Part shown: positions 51,753 through 61,199 of the stretch, piece by piece | Position numbering within the stretch: position 1 is the stretch's first letter | Layout of the letters: every line of letters begins with the position of its first letter | Source: VAZQ01 sp963835165 | Lineage (GTDB): Bacteria; Pseudomonadota; Alphaproteobacteria; Rhizobiales; Xanthobacteraceae | NCBI GenBank assembly: GCA_963835165.1 | Contig: CAWIGD010000019.1 | Coordinates: 1 to 64,000 of the forward strand | DNA length: 64,000 bases | Direction: 5' to 3' | Notes under the pieces: generated by a model | Told to the model about the DNA's origin: nothing | What the model saw: only the letters and a program-made list of their open reading frames with translations | Database searches by the model: none | Made by a program: the position numbers and the translations under genes

Positions 51753-52817
51753 TCAGCGAACGCCGCCGGCGTTGCGGATCGGGCCGACGGCGTCTTCGAA
51801 CCGCTTGCGCAGATCGGTGAGCAGCCGATCGTTGGTGACGAATTCCCGGTAGCCGTTCGCCACCCCGTAGGAGAACAGCGGCTTGAGCCCCGCCGGCGGC
51901 GGCACGTCGTTGCGCGAAGAGAACGTTCCGATGCGGCGCTGCTGCTCGGGCGCCAGCACCCAGGTCAGATAGAGCTTGGCGACGTTGGGGTGCGGCGCAT
52001 CCTTGAAGATGCCGGCGGTGGAGTAATAGATCGGGATGGGATCGACTTCGGAGAATACGAATTCGATCGGCTGGCCCGCCTTCTTGAGATTGAGCACGGT
52101 CGAGGTCGTGGCATCGAGCGTGACGAGGTTCGTGCCGGCCGCGACCGAGCGCGAGACGCCGAGATGGCCCTGCACCCAGTTGGGCTGGTTCGCCAGATAT
52201 TTGTCGATGTAGTCGGAGCCGTGTTTCTGGGCGAGGGTATGAAACAGATAGAGCGTCGCGTCGTCGTCATGCGGATAGCAGGCGATCATCTTGCCGCGAA
52301 ATTCGGGCTTGAGGAAATCGAGCGCCGACTTCGGCGCTGTCTCCGGCTTCAGTTGTTGCGCGTTGTAGGCATATGACAGCAAGCCGACATACCAGACGAT
52401 GAAGGCCCCGTCGGGATCCTTGAACGAGGAGTCGATGGCGTCGAAGCCCTCCGGCCTGAAGGCAAGCATCTTTCCCTGCTGCTTCCAGCGCACGAAATCC
52501 TGCGCGGTCTGGAACAGCACCATGTCTGCTTGCAGCTTGCCGTCCTTGAACTGCTGCTCGATCTTTTGATTCAGCACATTGCTGAAGCCACCTTCGATCG
52601 ACACCGTCAGGCCCGGAAACTGCCGTTCGAAGTCCCGCGCCAGCGGCTCGTAATTCGACACCGGCCCGCCGGCATAGATCACGAGCGACTTTTCGTCCTT
52701 GGCCCTGGCGTACAGCTCGTCGAGCGTTTCGGCGTAGCCCGGCGCACAGAGCAGCATGATCGCGGCGGCCATCAGCGGCAGCGCCCGCAAGGCCGTTGGT
52801 CGCGTCGCGGCAAGCAT
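51753..52817 (-). CDS. Iron-type ABC extracellular solute-binding protein
   Basis: 354 residues from MLAATRPTALRALPLMAAAIMLLCAPGYA, with GGGAGGAA before the ATG. The mature part (LDELYARAKDEKSLVIYAGGPVSNYEPLARDFERQFPGLTVSIEGGFSNVLNQKIEQQFKDGKLQADMVLFQTAQDF) is typical of AfuA/FbpA-like Fe3+ or organic-anion binding proteins of ABC importers. No permease genes are adjacent, so it is another orphan receptor. Confidence 0.88.
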   Translation of the reverse strand: MLAATRPTALRALPLMAAAIMLLCAPGYAETLDELYARAKDEKSLVIYAGGPVSNYEPLARDFERQFPGLTVSIEGGFSNVLNQKIEQQFKDGKLQADMVLFQTAQDFVRWKQQGKMLAFRPEGFDAIDSSFKDPDGAFIVWYVGLLSYAYNAQQLKPETAPKSALDFLKPEFRGKMIACYPHDDDATLYLFHTLAQKHGSDYIDKYLANQPNWVQGHLGVSRSVAAGTNLVTLDATTSTVLNLKKAGQPIEFVFSEVDPIPIYYSTAGIFKDAPHPNVAKLYLTWVLAPEQQRRIGTFSSRNDVPPPAGLKPLFSYGVANGYREFVTNDRLLTDLRKRFEDAVGPIRNAGGVR

Positions 52818-52937
52818 TCGTTCCTCCCGAGAAGATTTTTGGCGATTGTGCCGCAACGAAGGTCTTAGTCAATCGACGCCGGCCGACGGCGCGCGGGCAC
52901 GACGCGCCCGCGGCCGTCGGATCGGCGAGATGAACGC

Positions 52938-53912
52938 CTACAGGGCGAGTTGCATCGGCTCCGGGACGTAGTGGAAGCCGTCACCCCGCTTGGCAAGGTG
53001 GCCGATGCCGGGCCACGGCAGATGGTAGACGAGGGTGGCCATGCGCTGAGACGCGAGCATGTCCATGACCTTGATGCGCGTCTCCACCCCCTGCTTGGGA
53101 TCGGTGTCGAACGCGACTTCCATCCGCGGCTTCTCGATCAGGATAACGTGATGCATGAGGTCGCCGACGAGGAACAGCGACTTGCCGCCTGAATTGACCA
53201 CGAAGCTGGTATGCCCGACAGTGTGTCCCGGAGTGAGCATCGCCTGCACGCCGGGGAGCACCTCCTGGCCGTCCTTGTAGAACACGATGCGGTCCCGGTT
53301 CGGCAGCAGGTTCTTTTTGGCGGCAAGCGCGGAGCCTTCAGCCGGGGTCCCGAGCCGCTTGTCGTCGGTCCAGAATTCAAAGTCGGACTGGGCGATATAG
53401 ATCTGCGCGTTGGGGAAGTTGCGGCTGCCGTCCGCCGCCATGATCCCGCCGATGTGGTCGATATGCGCGTGCGTGGGGATGACGGCGTCGATGTCGTTGG
53501 GATCGATCCCGGACTTCTTGAGATTGGCCGCCAGCTGGCCCATCGCATCGGTGCGTTTCACCGAGCTCATCCCCGTCTCGAACAGCGCCAGCTTGTCGCC
53601 GGTGTTGATGACAAGGACGTTCTGGTCCAGCACCACGTTGTTGGTCGGCAGGAAATGATCGCTCATCATCTTGCCGATCTCTTCGGCGGTCGGGCCGCGG
53701 AAGGTGTTTTTCGGATCGCCGATCGACAGCGGTCCGTCCGACACGACCGTCGCCTCGATGCTGCCGAGCTTGAAACGATAGAATGCCGGGGCCGGCGCGT
53801 CGAGCATCGGCGCCTTGGCCTGCGCCACCGACCCATTGCCGAGAACGCCCAACGCAGCGGTCGCGGATGCACCGGCGAGCAGCCTACGCCGCGATAACGA
53901 CATGTCTCCCAT
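52938..53912 (-). CDS. Exported MBL-fold metallohydrolase
   Basis: 324 residues from MGDMSLSRRRLLAGASATAALGVLGNGSVAQA; starts at 53921 and 53903 are alternatives. The N-terminus is a twin-arginine signal (SRRRLLAG). The metallo-beta-lactamase fold has VIPTHAHIDHIGGI (HxHxDH), MLTPGHTVGHTSFVV, FLVGDLMHHV and YHLPWPGIGH, i.e. a full two-metal site. Related proteins are lactonases, arylsulfatase-like or quorum-quenching hydrolases; the substrate is not evident. Confidence 0.88.
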   Translation of the reverse strand: MGDMSLSRRRLLAGASATAALGVLGNGSVAQAKAPMLDAPAPAFYRFKLGSIEATVVSDGPLSIGDPKNTFRGPTAEEIGKMMSDHFLPTNNVVLDQNVLVINTGDKLALFETGMSSVKRTDAMGQLAANLKKSGIDPNDIDAVIPTHAHIDHIGGIMAADGSRNFPNAQIYIAQSDFEFWTDDKRLGTPAEGSALAAKKNLLPNRDRIVFYKDGQEVLPGVQAMLTPGHTVGHTSFVVNSGGKSLFLVGDLMHHVILIEKPRMEVAFDTDPKQGVETRIKVMDMLASQRMATLVYHLPWPGIGHLAKRGDGFHYVPEPMQLAL

Positions 53913-54039
53913 GACGCCCACTCCCTATGTCCTTATGACTTTTGGGGGCGGACGGTCGTCCGCCCAGAGCCTGACTATAATCCAAAGCGCGGCCGAATTC
54001 ATCGGCCGCGCCGCTCTGCGCGCGAGCCGAAAGGCACCA

Positions 54040-54861
54040 TCAGCCCCAGAATGTCGGCTGCGTCTCCTCCAACCGGCCGCCCAGACGCACGGCGGCGATG
54101 CGCTGCGCCAGCCCGGTGGCGTCATCGGTTTCGACCGCAAGCCCGCACAGTGTCGCCGCGCCCATCGCCGGCTCGAAGCGCGCGCCCGAAATCTTGCGCA
54201 GGAACCGCATCAGCGGCTCCTCCTTGTCCATCCCGATCACGGAATTGTAGTCGCCGGTCATCCCGACGTCCGACACGAAGGCGGTGCCGTGCGGAAGGAT
54301 CTGGTGATCGGCAGTCGGCACGTGAGTGTGGGTGCCGACGACGAGGCTGACGCGACCATCACAGAAATGTCCCATCGCCTGCTTCTCGCTTGTCGCCTCG
54401 GCGTGGATGTCGACGATGATCGCATCGGCGGACTGCTTGAGCGGACATGCCGCAAGCTCGCGCTCGACCGCGGTAAAAGGATCATCGAGCGGGTCCATGA
54501 AGATGCGGCCCATGGCGTTGACGATCAGGACGCGCGCGCCGTTCTTGGCTTCGATCAGCGCGACTCCACGGCCGGGCGTGCCGGCGGGGAAGTTGATCGG
54601 ACGAAGCAGCTTGGGCGCGCGTTCGATGAAAACCAGCGCCTCCTTCTGGTCCCAGGAATGATTGCCGCCGGTAACCGCGTCGGCGCCGGCGTCGACGAAC
54701 TCCTGGTAGATCGTCTCGGTGATACCGAAGCCGCCGGCGGCATTCTCGCCATTCACCGCGACGAAATCGAGCCGCCAGTCCCGCACCAGCCTGGGCAGGC
54801 GCTCGAGCAGCACGGCGCGCCCGCTGCGTCCCACGATGTCGCCGATGAACAAGATACGCAT
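54040..54861 (-). CDS. YmdB-family metallophosphoesterase
   Basis: 273 residues: MRILFIGDIVGRSGRAVLLERLP, VAVNGENAAGGFGIT, DAVTGGNHSWDQKEAL, IIVDIHAEATSEKQAMGHFCDGRVSLVVGTHTHVPTADHQIL and FVSDVGMTGDYNSVIGMD are the TIGR00282/YmdB motifs with the metal-binding Asp, Asn and His residues. Members cleave 2',3'-cyclic nucleotides or cAMP. It is 3 nt downstream of the cyclo-ligase gene and surely co-transcribed with it. Confidence 0.92.
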   Translation of the reverse strand: MRILFIGDIVGRSGRAVLLERLPRLVRDWRLDFVAVNGENAAGGFGITETIYQEFVDAGADAVTGGNHSWDQKEALVFIERAPKLLRPINFPAGTPGRGVALIEAKNGARVLIVNAMGRIFMDPLDDPFTAVERELAACPLKQSADAIIVDIHAEATSEKQAMGHFCDGRVSLVVGTHTHVPTADHQILPHGTAFVSDVGMTGDYNSVIGMDKEEPLMRFLRKISGARFEPAMGAATLCGLAVETDDATGLAQRIAAVRLGGRLEETQPTFWG

Positions 54862-54864
54862 GCG

Positions 54865-55458
54865 TTACGTGGCCCGGCAATCGATGACCTCGTGCTCGGT
54901 TAGCACGAGATCGAGGGGAGCGTCGCGGGCAGTCGCCGGCACGCGCGAAATTTCCTGGACGGCGAACGCAATACCGACGGCGACAATGGGCTTGCGCGCG
55001 CGCAGGCGCGTAATCGTCATGTCGTAGTAGCCCGCACCATAACCGACGCGATGACCGTTGCGGTCGAAGGCCAACAGCGGCACGATGACGATATCGGGGA
55101 AAACCTCGGGCGCATCAGGCCCCGGTTCGCGGATGCCCCAGACCCCCGACACCAGCGGCTGACCGAAAGAGAAAGCGCGCATGTTGAGCGGCTGCCCCCG
55201 TCCGGCAACCGCGGGCAGCGCCAGTTGCGCGCCTGCACCCGCGAGCCTTCGCATCAGCGGAATGGGATTGATCTCGCTCTTCAGCGGCATGAAGCCGGAG
55301 ACGATCGCATCCGCCGCCACCGCGAGCGGAAGCGGCCGCTCGGCGATCGCCTGGGCGGCGGCAGCACGCAGTTCGGCCGGGAGCGCATCGCGGCGCGCGA
55401 GCGCTTCGCGGCGGATGGCGGCCTTGGCGTCTGCAATGGAGCCGGAGTGATGATCCAT
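54865..55458 (-). CDS. 5-formyltetrahydrofolate cyclo-ligase
   Basis: 197 residues: AIRREALARRDALPAELRAAAAQAIAERPLPL (ATP/substrate region), GFMPLKSEINPIPLMRRL, and the C-terminal PLLAFDRNGHRVGYGAGYYDMTITRLRARKPIVAVGIAF with the YGxGYYD phosphate loop. It recycles 5-formyl-THF to methenyl-THF. As in most proteobacteria it lies downstream of zapA and the 6S RNA locus. Confidence 0.94.
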   Translation of the reverse strand: MDHHSGSIADAKAAIRREALARRDALPAELRAAAAQAIAERPLPLAVAADAIVSGFMPLKSEINPIPLMRRLAGAGAQLALPAVAGRGQPLNMRAFSFGQPLVSGVWGIREPGPDAPEVFPDIVIVPLLAFDRNGHRVGYGAGYYDMTITRLRARKPIVAVGIAFAVQEISRVPATARDAPLDLVLTEHEVIDCRAT

Positions 55459-55519
55459 CGAATGGACGGAAACAATTCGAAGTGCGGAGCCGCGATGGCC
55501 GTTGGAGCGTCGATCCCGG

Positions 55520-55680
55520 GTTCCCTACGAAAGTAGGTGGGCGCCGTGTGACCGAGCCCACGAGCCCGGTCAGGGACAGCTCCCTTAAGGATCGATAAGG
55601 CCCCAGGAATATGGCTCCTTACGCGCCTCGCAGCCCCGCTTGACCAATGTAGTGCGTAAGCCCCCATACCGCCACCCATG
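55520..55680 (-). ncRNA. ssrS: 6S RNA (SsrS)
   Basis: The zapA / 6S RNA / FTHF cyclo-ligase order is the classic locus. On the minus strand the segment is closed by GGTGGCG (5' side, near 55670-55676) pairing with CGCCCACC (3' side, near 55536-55543), allowing a bulge. A distal hairpin forms from GGGGCCTT...AAGGGAGCTGTCCC (near 55570-55605), and purine/pyrimidine-rich single-stranded stretches lie between, as in the 6S central bubble. CCTACTTTCGTAGG follows at the 3' end. Exact ends are not fixed. 6S RNA binds RNA polymerase holoenzyme in stationary phase. Confidence 0.75.
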
Positions 55681-55691
55681 AAACGCGATCT

Positions 55692-56078
55692 TCATCCCAT
55701 CGGGACGCCGCTCTCCGTGACTGTCTCGTTGAGGCGCTTGGTGATGTTCTCGATGCGCTCGGCTGCTGCATTGAGCGCGGCGATGACCGCCGTCTGCGTT
55801 GCCTGGGTACGATCGGCCGAGGCGACGCTCGCATTCCGCAACGTCGCCAGTTCGGGCTCCAGGCGCTGCAACTTCTCCTTCGTCTCCGATAGCTGGTCGG
55901 CGAGCGTGAGCGCCGCCATGACGGTGAGCCGGGTGTCGCCGATCTCGCCGAAACGGGTCCGCAGTTGTGCGATGCTCGCGTCCAGATCCGCCGCCAGACG
56001 CAGGAGGCGCGCCTCTTCGCCGTCCTCGCAGGCCATGCGGAACTGGCGGCCGTTGATGCTGACATTGACCTGCGACAT
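55692..56078 (-). CDS. zapA: Cell-division protein ZapA
   Basis: 128 residues: MSQVNVSINGRQFRMACEDGEEARLLRLAADLDASIAQLRTRFGEIGDTRLTVMAALTLADQL is the ZapA fold, followed by a coiled coil (SETKEKLQRLEPELATLRN) and a further helix. It stabilises FtsZ filaments at the division septum. DUF4164 is encoded 29 nt upstream on the same strand. Confidence 0.92.
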   Translation of the reverse strand: MSQVNVSINGRQFRMACEDGEEARLLRLAADLDASIAQLRTRFGEIGDTRLTVMAALTLADQLSETKEKLQRLEPELATLRNASVASADRTQATQTAVIAALNAAAERIENITKRLNETVTESGVPMG

Positions 56079-56107
56079 GGCCTTCCCCCGCCTGACGTTG
56101 AGGTCTC

Positions 56108-56389
56108 TCAGCGCTCGTTGGTTGCGAGCACGGAGCGGATGGTGTCGATGGCGGCATCGAGCCGCTGCGCGACCTCGCGATTGGTGGCTTCCAGCGCCCG
56201 CGCGCGGGCGGCAGCGGCGTCAAGCTCCGAGGCGAGGCGCGAACGGTCGGTGCCGAGCGCATTCAGTTGGGCGTCCAGCGTCTGCTCGCCGCGGTCAGCC
56301 TCATGGCGACGCTCGACTGCAGCCGCCAGCGCGTCGAGCGCAAGGGCTAGACGTTTGCTGGCCGCGTCGATGGCGCTCGGCTCGGTCAT
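56108..56389 (-). CDS. DUF4164 family coiled-coil protein
   Basis: 93 residues from MTEPSAIDAASKRLALALDALAAAVERR, with GGGGGGAAGA directly upstream. It is a continuous amphipathic helix (ALDALAAAVERRHEADRGEQTLDAQLNALGTDRSRLASELDAAAARARALEATNREVAQRLDAAIDTIRSVL). DUF4164 is a small alphaproteobacterial family found next to zapA; a role with ZapA in division is inferred from this context only. Confidence 0.82.
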   Translation of the reverse strand: MTEPSAIDAASKRLALALDALAAAVERRHEADRGEQTLDAQLNALGTDRSRLASELDAAAARARALEATNREVAQRLDAAIDTIRSVLATNER

Positions 56390-56623
56390 TCTTCCCCCCT
56401 GATCGGCCAATACCCCCCGGATTCGTCAGCCTTGTGGCCGCGAAAATCTTTCGGCTCGGCAAGCGGTTAGAGTGAGAACCCTACGTTGCGTCACAGCGTG
56501 CCGTCAACGTGCGACAGGAACTTGTCCCCCCTCCTGTGCATGGCGAGCGAGACAACGGCCGGCATTCTTTGACTCCCCCCGCCCGCGTGCTAGAGCCTCG
56601 AAGCAGCAACCGCTTGGCCCGCC

Positions 56624-58693
56624 ATGACCAGCCCGAAATCCTCTTCAGCCATAGCCGTCGCGCACCGGACGGCCGCCCCGGGCGATGGCCCAATGCCGCT
56701 CACGCGCGCCCAGCATGACCGCATGGCGAACGCCATCCGCGCGCTGGCGATGGACGCGGTCGAGCAGGCGAAATCCGGCCATCCCGGGCTGCCCATGGGC
56801 GCGGCCGACATTGCAACCGTACTGTTCACGCGCTTCCTGAAGTTCGACCCTGCCGATCCCACTTGGCCAGACCGCGACCGCTTCGTGCTTTCGGCCGGCC
56901 ACGGCTCGATGCTGATCTACGCGTTGCTACATCTCCTCGGCTACGAGGCCATGACCATCGAGGAGATCAAGCGCTTCCGTCAGCTTGGCTCGCTCACGCC
57001 CGGCCATCCCGAGAACTTCATCACGGCAGGCATAGAGACCACCACTGGTCCGCTTGGCCAGGGCCTGGGCAATGCAGTCGGCATGGCGATCGCCGAGCGG
57101 CACCTGGCCGCCGTGTTCGGCCCAGAAGTCGTGGATCATCGTACCTATGTGCTCGCCTCCGACGGCGATCTCATGGAGGGCATCAGTCAGGAGGCGATCG
57201 CGCTCGCCGGGCACCTCAAGCTCAACAAGCTGATCGTGCTGTTCGACGACAACGGCATCTCCATCGACGGCCCGCTGTCGCTTTCCGATTCGGTGGATCA
57301 GGTGAAGCGTTTCGAGGCGGCCGGCTGGGCGGCGACCCGCGTCGACGGGCACGACCCCGAAGCGATCGCCGTGGCAATCGCCGCGGCGCAAGCCTCCGAG
57401 CGGCCGTCGCTGATCGCCTGCCGCACCACCATCGGCTTTGGTGCTCCAAGCAAGGCAGGCACCGAGAAAAGCCACGGCTCGCCGCTGGGTGCCGACGAAA
57501 TCAAGGGTGCGCGTGAACGGCTGGGCTGGCCGGAGCCTCCCTTCGTCATTCCCGCAGATGTCCTTGCTCTGTGGCGCAGCGCGGGGAAGGCGGGCAAGAC
57601 TGCCCATCACACCTGGCGCGATCGTTTCAAAGCGCTGGCGTCCTCCCGCCGCACCGAATTCGAGCGCCGCCTCGAGGGCGAGTTGCCGAAGGATGAACTC
57701 GCCGCGGCGGTGCGTGCGGCGAAGGAGAAGCTCGCTGCATCTCCGAAAGAGATTGCGACCCGCGCCGCATCCGAGAGCGCGCTCGAGGGCCTGACCGCGG
57801 CAGTGCCGGAAATGATCGGCGGCTCCGCCGACCTCACCGGTTCCAACAACACCAGGCCGAAGGGCATGGCGGTTCTCTCCGCCGCCGATTATTCCGGCCG
57901 GTTCATCCATTACGGCGTGCGCGAGCACGGCATGGCGTCGGCTATGAACGGCATGTCGCTACACGGGGGGATCATTCCCTATTCCGGCACGTTTCTCATT
58001 TTCTCCGACTACTGCCGGCCGGCCATACGGCTGGCCGCGCTCGCGGGCATGCGCGTCATTCACGTGATGACGCATGATTCGATCGGGCTCGGCGAGGACG
58101 GCCCGACCCATCAGCCGGTCGAGCATCTCGCTGCGTTGCGCGCGATCCCGAACCTCTACGTGTTCCGTCCGTGCGACGCGGTGGAGACCGTGGAATGCTG
58201 GGAACTGGCGCTGCAGAATGCACACGGCCCCAGCGTGCTTGCCCTTACGCGCCAGAACCTGCCTCAGTTGCGGCTCGGATACGACAACGGCAACCGGTGT
58301 GCTGCCGGCGCCTATGAGATCGCACCTGCCGAGAAAAAGGATGCCGAGGTCTCGCTGTTCGCGACCGGATCGGAAGTCGCGATCGCGGTCGAGGCGCGCA
58401 AGCTGCTGCACGAGCGCGGCGTCGCTGCGCGCGTCGTTTCGGTGCCCTGCTTCGAGCTCTTCCGCGCCCTTCCTGCCGCCGAGCGGCAGAAAGTCCTGGG
58501 AACGGCCAAGGTCAAAGTCGCGGTCGAGGCCGCAATACGGCAAGGCTGGGACGAAATCATCGGTTCGGACGGCGTTTTTGTCGGCATGACTTCGTTCGGC
58601 GCGAGCGCGCCGGCCAAGGAACTGTACAAACATTTCGGGATCACGCCGCAAAAGGTCGCCGAGGCGGCGCTGGGCAAACTCGGGAGGACTTAA
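56624..58693 (+). CDS. tkt: Transketolase
   Basis: 689 residues; a second ATG at 56693 (MPLTRAQHDRMANAIRALAMDAVEQA) is close to the usual family start and may be the real one. TPP site: GDGDLMEGISQEAIALAGHLKLNKLIVLFDDNGISIDG-type region (SDGDLMEGISQEA); also SGHPGLPMGAADIATVL, HYGVREHGMASAMNGMSLHGG and MTHDSIGLGEDGPTHQPVEHLAALR. It transfers two-carbon units in the pentose phosphate or Calvin pathway. It heads tkt-gap-pgk-fba, all on the plus strand. Confidence 0.96.
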   Translation: MTSPKSSSAIAVAHRTAAPGDGPMPLTRAQHDRMANAIRALAMDAVEQAKSGHPGLPMGAADIATVLFTRFLKFDPADPTWPDRDRFVLSAGHGSMLIYALLHLLGYEAMTIEEIKRFRQLGSLTPGHPENFITAGIETTTGPLGQGLGNAVGMAIAERHLAAVFGPEVVDHRTYVLASDGDLMEGISQEAIALAGHLKLNKLIVLFDDNGISIDGPLSLSDSVDQVKRFEAAGWAATRVDGHDPEAIAVAIAAAQASERPSLIACRTTIGFGAPSKAGTEKSHGSPLGADEIKGARERLGWPEPPFVIPADVLALWRSAGKAGKTAHHTWRDRFKALASSRRTEFERRLEGELPKDELAAAVRAAKEKLAASPKEIATRAASESALEGLTAAVPEMIGGSADLTGSNNTRPKGMAVLSAADYSGRFIHYGVREHGMASAMNGMSLHGGIIPYSGTFLIFSDYCRPAIRLAALAGMRVIHVMTHDSIGLGEDGPTHQPVEHLAALRAIPNLYVFRPCDAVETVECWELALQNAHGPSVLALTRQNLPQLRLGYDNGNRCAAGAYEIAPAEKKDAEVSLFATGSEVAIAVEARKLLHERGVAARVVSVPCFELFRALPAAERQKVLGTAKVKVAVEAAIRQGWDEIIGSDGVFVGMTSFGASAPAKELYKHFGITPQKVAEAALGKLGRT

Positions 58694-58770
58694 AGTCGTC
58701 GCGGGCGCGATTATCTAAGGTGCATGCCGCCGGGAAAATGGGCGGTAAAGGGGAGCGAAGGAGTCGGGTA

Positions 58771-59778
58771 ATGTCAGTTCGTGTCGCCATCAACGGATTC
58801 GGTCGCATCGGCCGCAACGTGCTGCGCGCAATCGCCGAAGCAGACCGCGGCGACATCGAGGTCGTCGCCATCAACGATCTCGCTCCGGTCGAAACCAATG
58901 CGCATCTGTTGCGGTTCGATTCCGTGCATGGCCGCTTTCCCCGCGAGGTCAAGGTCTCCGGCGATTCGATCAGCGTCGGCAACGGCATGATCAAAGTGAC
59001 CGCCATCAAGGACCCGGCGACCCTGCCGTGGAAGGAACTCGGCATCGATATCGCGCTCGAATGCACCGGCATCTTCACCTCGAGGGAGAAGGCCGCCGCG
59101 CACCTCACCGCCGGCGCCAAGCGCGTCATAATCTCCGCGCCTGCCGACGGCGCGGATCTCACGGTGGTATACGGGGTCAATCACGACAAGCTCACCAAGG
59201 AACACAAGGTCGTCTCCAACGCCTCATGCACGACCAACTGCCTGGCGCCGGTCGCCAAGGTGCTCAACGACGCCGTCGGCATCGACAAGGGCTTCATGAC
59301 CACGGTGCATTCCTACACCAACGACCAGCCCTCGCTCGATCAGGTGCACAAGGACCTCTATCGGGCGCGCGCCGCCGCCCTCAATATGATCCCGACATCC
59401 ACGGGTGCCGCCAAAGCCGTCGGCTTGGTGCTGCCGGAACTCGCGGGCAAGCTCGACGGCGTCGCCATCCGGGTGCCCACCCCGAACGTCTCGGTCGTCG
59501 ACTTCAAGTTCGTCGCCAAGCGCTCGACGTCGAAGGACGAGATCAACAACGCCGTCAAGCGCGCCGCCGACCAGCAGCTCAAGGGCATCCTCGGCTACAC
59601 CGAGGCGCCCAATGTCTCCAGCGACTTCAACCACGATCCGCACTCGTCGATCTTCGCCATCGACCAGACCAAGGTGATGGACGGTACGCTGGTGCGGGTG
59701 ATGTCGTGGTACGACAATGAATGGGGCTTCTCGAACCGCATGGTCGATACCGCGGTTGCGATGGGCAAGCTGATCTGA
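58771..59778 (+). CDS. gap: Glyceraldehyde-3-phosphate dehydrogenase, type I
   Basis: 335 residues from MSVRVAINGFGRIGRNVLRAIAE, with AAGGAG upstream. NAD-binding Rossmann motif at residues 5-12; catalytic Cys in VSNASCTTNCLAPVAKVL (near 153); C-terminal SWYDNEWGFSNRMVDT. It interconverts GAP and 1,3-bisphosphoglycerate. It is 77 nt after tkt and 145 nt before pgk. Confidence 0.97.
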   Translation: MSVRVAINGFGRIGRNVLRAIAEADRGDIEVVAINDLAPVETNAHLLRFDSVHGRFPREVKVSGDSISVGNGMIKVTAIKDPATLPWKELGIDIALECTGIFTSREKAAAHLTAGAKRVIISAPADGADLTVVYGVNHDKLTKEHKVVSNASCTTNCLAPVAKVLNDAVGIDKGFMTTVHSYTNDQPSLDQVHKDLYRARAAALNMIPTSTGAAKAVGLVLPELAGKLDGVAIRVPTPNVSVVDFKFVAKRSTSKDEINNAVKRAADQQLKGILGYTEAPNVSSDFNHDPHSSIFAIDQTKVMDGTLVRVMSWYDNEWGFSNRMVDTAVAMGKLI

Positions 59779-59923
59779 TCCCAGCCTGCGATGAGACTGA
59801 TCTTGCCGTCGCGATCGTATCGGTTCCCGTCAGGGACCAGACGCGCGCCCGCAGCGGCATTGCCACGTTGCGCGCCACCGACGGCAACGGACGGGTGTTG
59901 ACCTCACACGCAGGCCGATAATC

Positions 59924-61111
59924 ATGTTTCGCACGCTCGACCAGGCCGACCTCAAGGGCAAACGCGTGCTCCTTCGCGTCGATCTCAACGTCCCGGTCGA
60001 GAACGGCAAGATCGCGGACTCCACCCGCATCGAGCGTGTCGCTCCGACCATCGGTGAGATTGCGGACAAGGGCGGCAAGGTCATCCTGCTCTCCCATTTC
60101 GGGCGTCCCAAGGGACCCGATCCGACGCAGTCGCTGAAGCTGTTGGCGCCGGCAATTGCGCGTGTCCTCAAACGGCCGGTGGCGTTTGCCGAGGATTGCG
60201 TGGGCGAAAAGGCCGCGGCGGCGATCAATGCGATGAAACCGGGCGATATCCTGTGCCTGGAGAACACACGCTTCCACGCTGGGGAAGAAAGCAACGACCC
60301 CGCTTTCGTCGATCAACTCGCGGCGCTCGGCGACATCTTCGTGAGCGACGCCTTCTCGGCGGCGCACCGCGCGCATGCCTCGGTCGAAGGCCTCGGCCGG
60401 AAGCTGCCGACCTATGCCGGCCGCACCATGCAGGAAGAGCTCGACGCGCTCACCAAGGTGTTGGAGACGCCGACCCGTCCGCTGGCGGCAATCGTGGGAG
60501 GAGCCAAGGTGTCGAGCAAGCTCGACCTGCTCGGCAACCTGCTCGCCAAGGTCGATATTCTGGTCATCGGCGGCGGCATGGCCAATACCTTCCTGGCAGC
60601 ACTCGGACATGCCGTGGGCAAATCCCTGTGCGAGCACGAACTCTTGCCCACCGCGCGTGAGATCATGGCCAAGGCGAAGGCCAAAGGCCGCGAGATCGTG
60701 TTGCCGGTCGATGCCGTGGTGGCCAAGGAGTTCGCTGCGAACGCGCCATCGCGCGTGGTCGCGGTCGACAGCGTGGCTCCCGACGAGATGATGCTCGATA
60801 TCGGCCCGCGCAGCATCGAGCATGTCTGCTCCGTCCTGGCCCGGGTGAAGACTTTGGTCTGGAACGGGCCTTTCGGGGCCTTCGAGCTCGAGCCGTTCGA
60901 CACCGGTACGGTCGAGGTCGCCGAAGCCGCAGCGGAACTCACGGCCGCCGGAAAACTTGTAACGGTCGCAGGCGGCGGGGATACGGTCTCGGCGCTCAAC
61001 CGCGCCGGCGTGGCCGACCGGTTTACCTACGTCTCGACCGCCGGCGGCGCCTTCCTCGAATGGCTGGAGGGCAAAACCCTGCCCGGGGTCGAGGTGCTCC
61101 GGGCAAAATGA
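59924..61111 (+). CDS. pgk: Phosphoglycerate kinase
   Basis: 395 residues: KGKRVLLRVDLNVPVENGKIADSTRIERVAPTI (substrate-binding RVDLNVP), LLSHFGRPKGPDP, LENTRFHAGEESNDPAFVDQLAALGDIFVSDAFSAAHRAHASVEGL, GGAKVSSKLDLLGNLLAKVDILVIGGGMANTFL and the C-terminal VAGGGDTVSALNRAGVADRFTYVSTAGGAFLEWLEGKTLPGV. It makes ATP in glycolysis or runs in reverse in gluconeogenesis/Calvin cycle. Confidence 0.97.
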   Translation: MFRTLDQADLKGKRVLLRVDLNVPVENGKIADSTRIERVAPTIGEIADKGGKVILLSHFGRPKGPDPTQSLKLLAPAIARVLKRPVAFAEDCVGEKAAAAINAMKPGDILCLENTRFHAGEESNDPAFVDQLAALGDIFVSDAFSAAHRAHASVEGLGRKLPTYAGRTMQEELDALTKVLETPTRPLAAIVGGAKVSSKLDLLGNLLAKVDILVIGGGMANTFLAALGHAVGKSLCEHELLPTAREIMAKAKAKGREIVLPVDAVVAKEFAANAPSRVVAVDSVAPDEMMLDIGPRSIEHVCSVLARVKTLVWNGPFGAFELEPFDTGTVEVAEAAAELTAAGKLVTVAGGGDTVSALNRAGVADRFTYVSTAGGAFLEWLEGKTLPGVEVLRAK

Positions 61112-61199
61112 CGGTCGATATTTTGGGTCATCACCCCTTTGCCAACAGCACGGAGAGGCGGCAAACTCGACGCAGATCCCAAACACGACGGAGAAGGCG

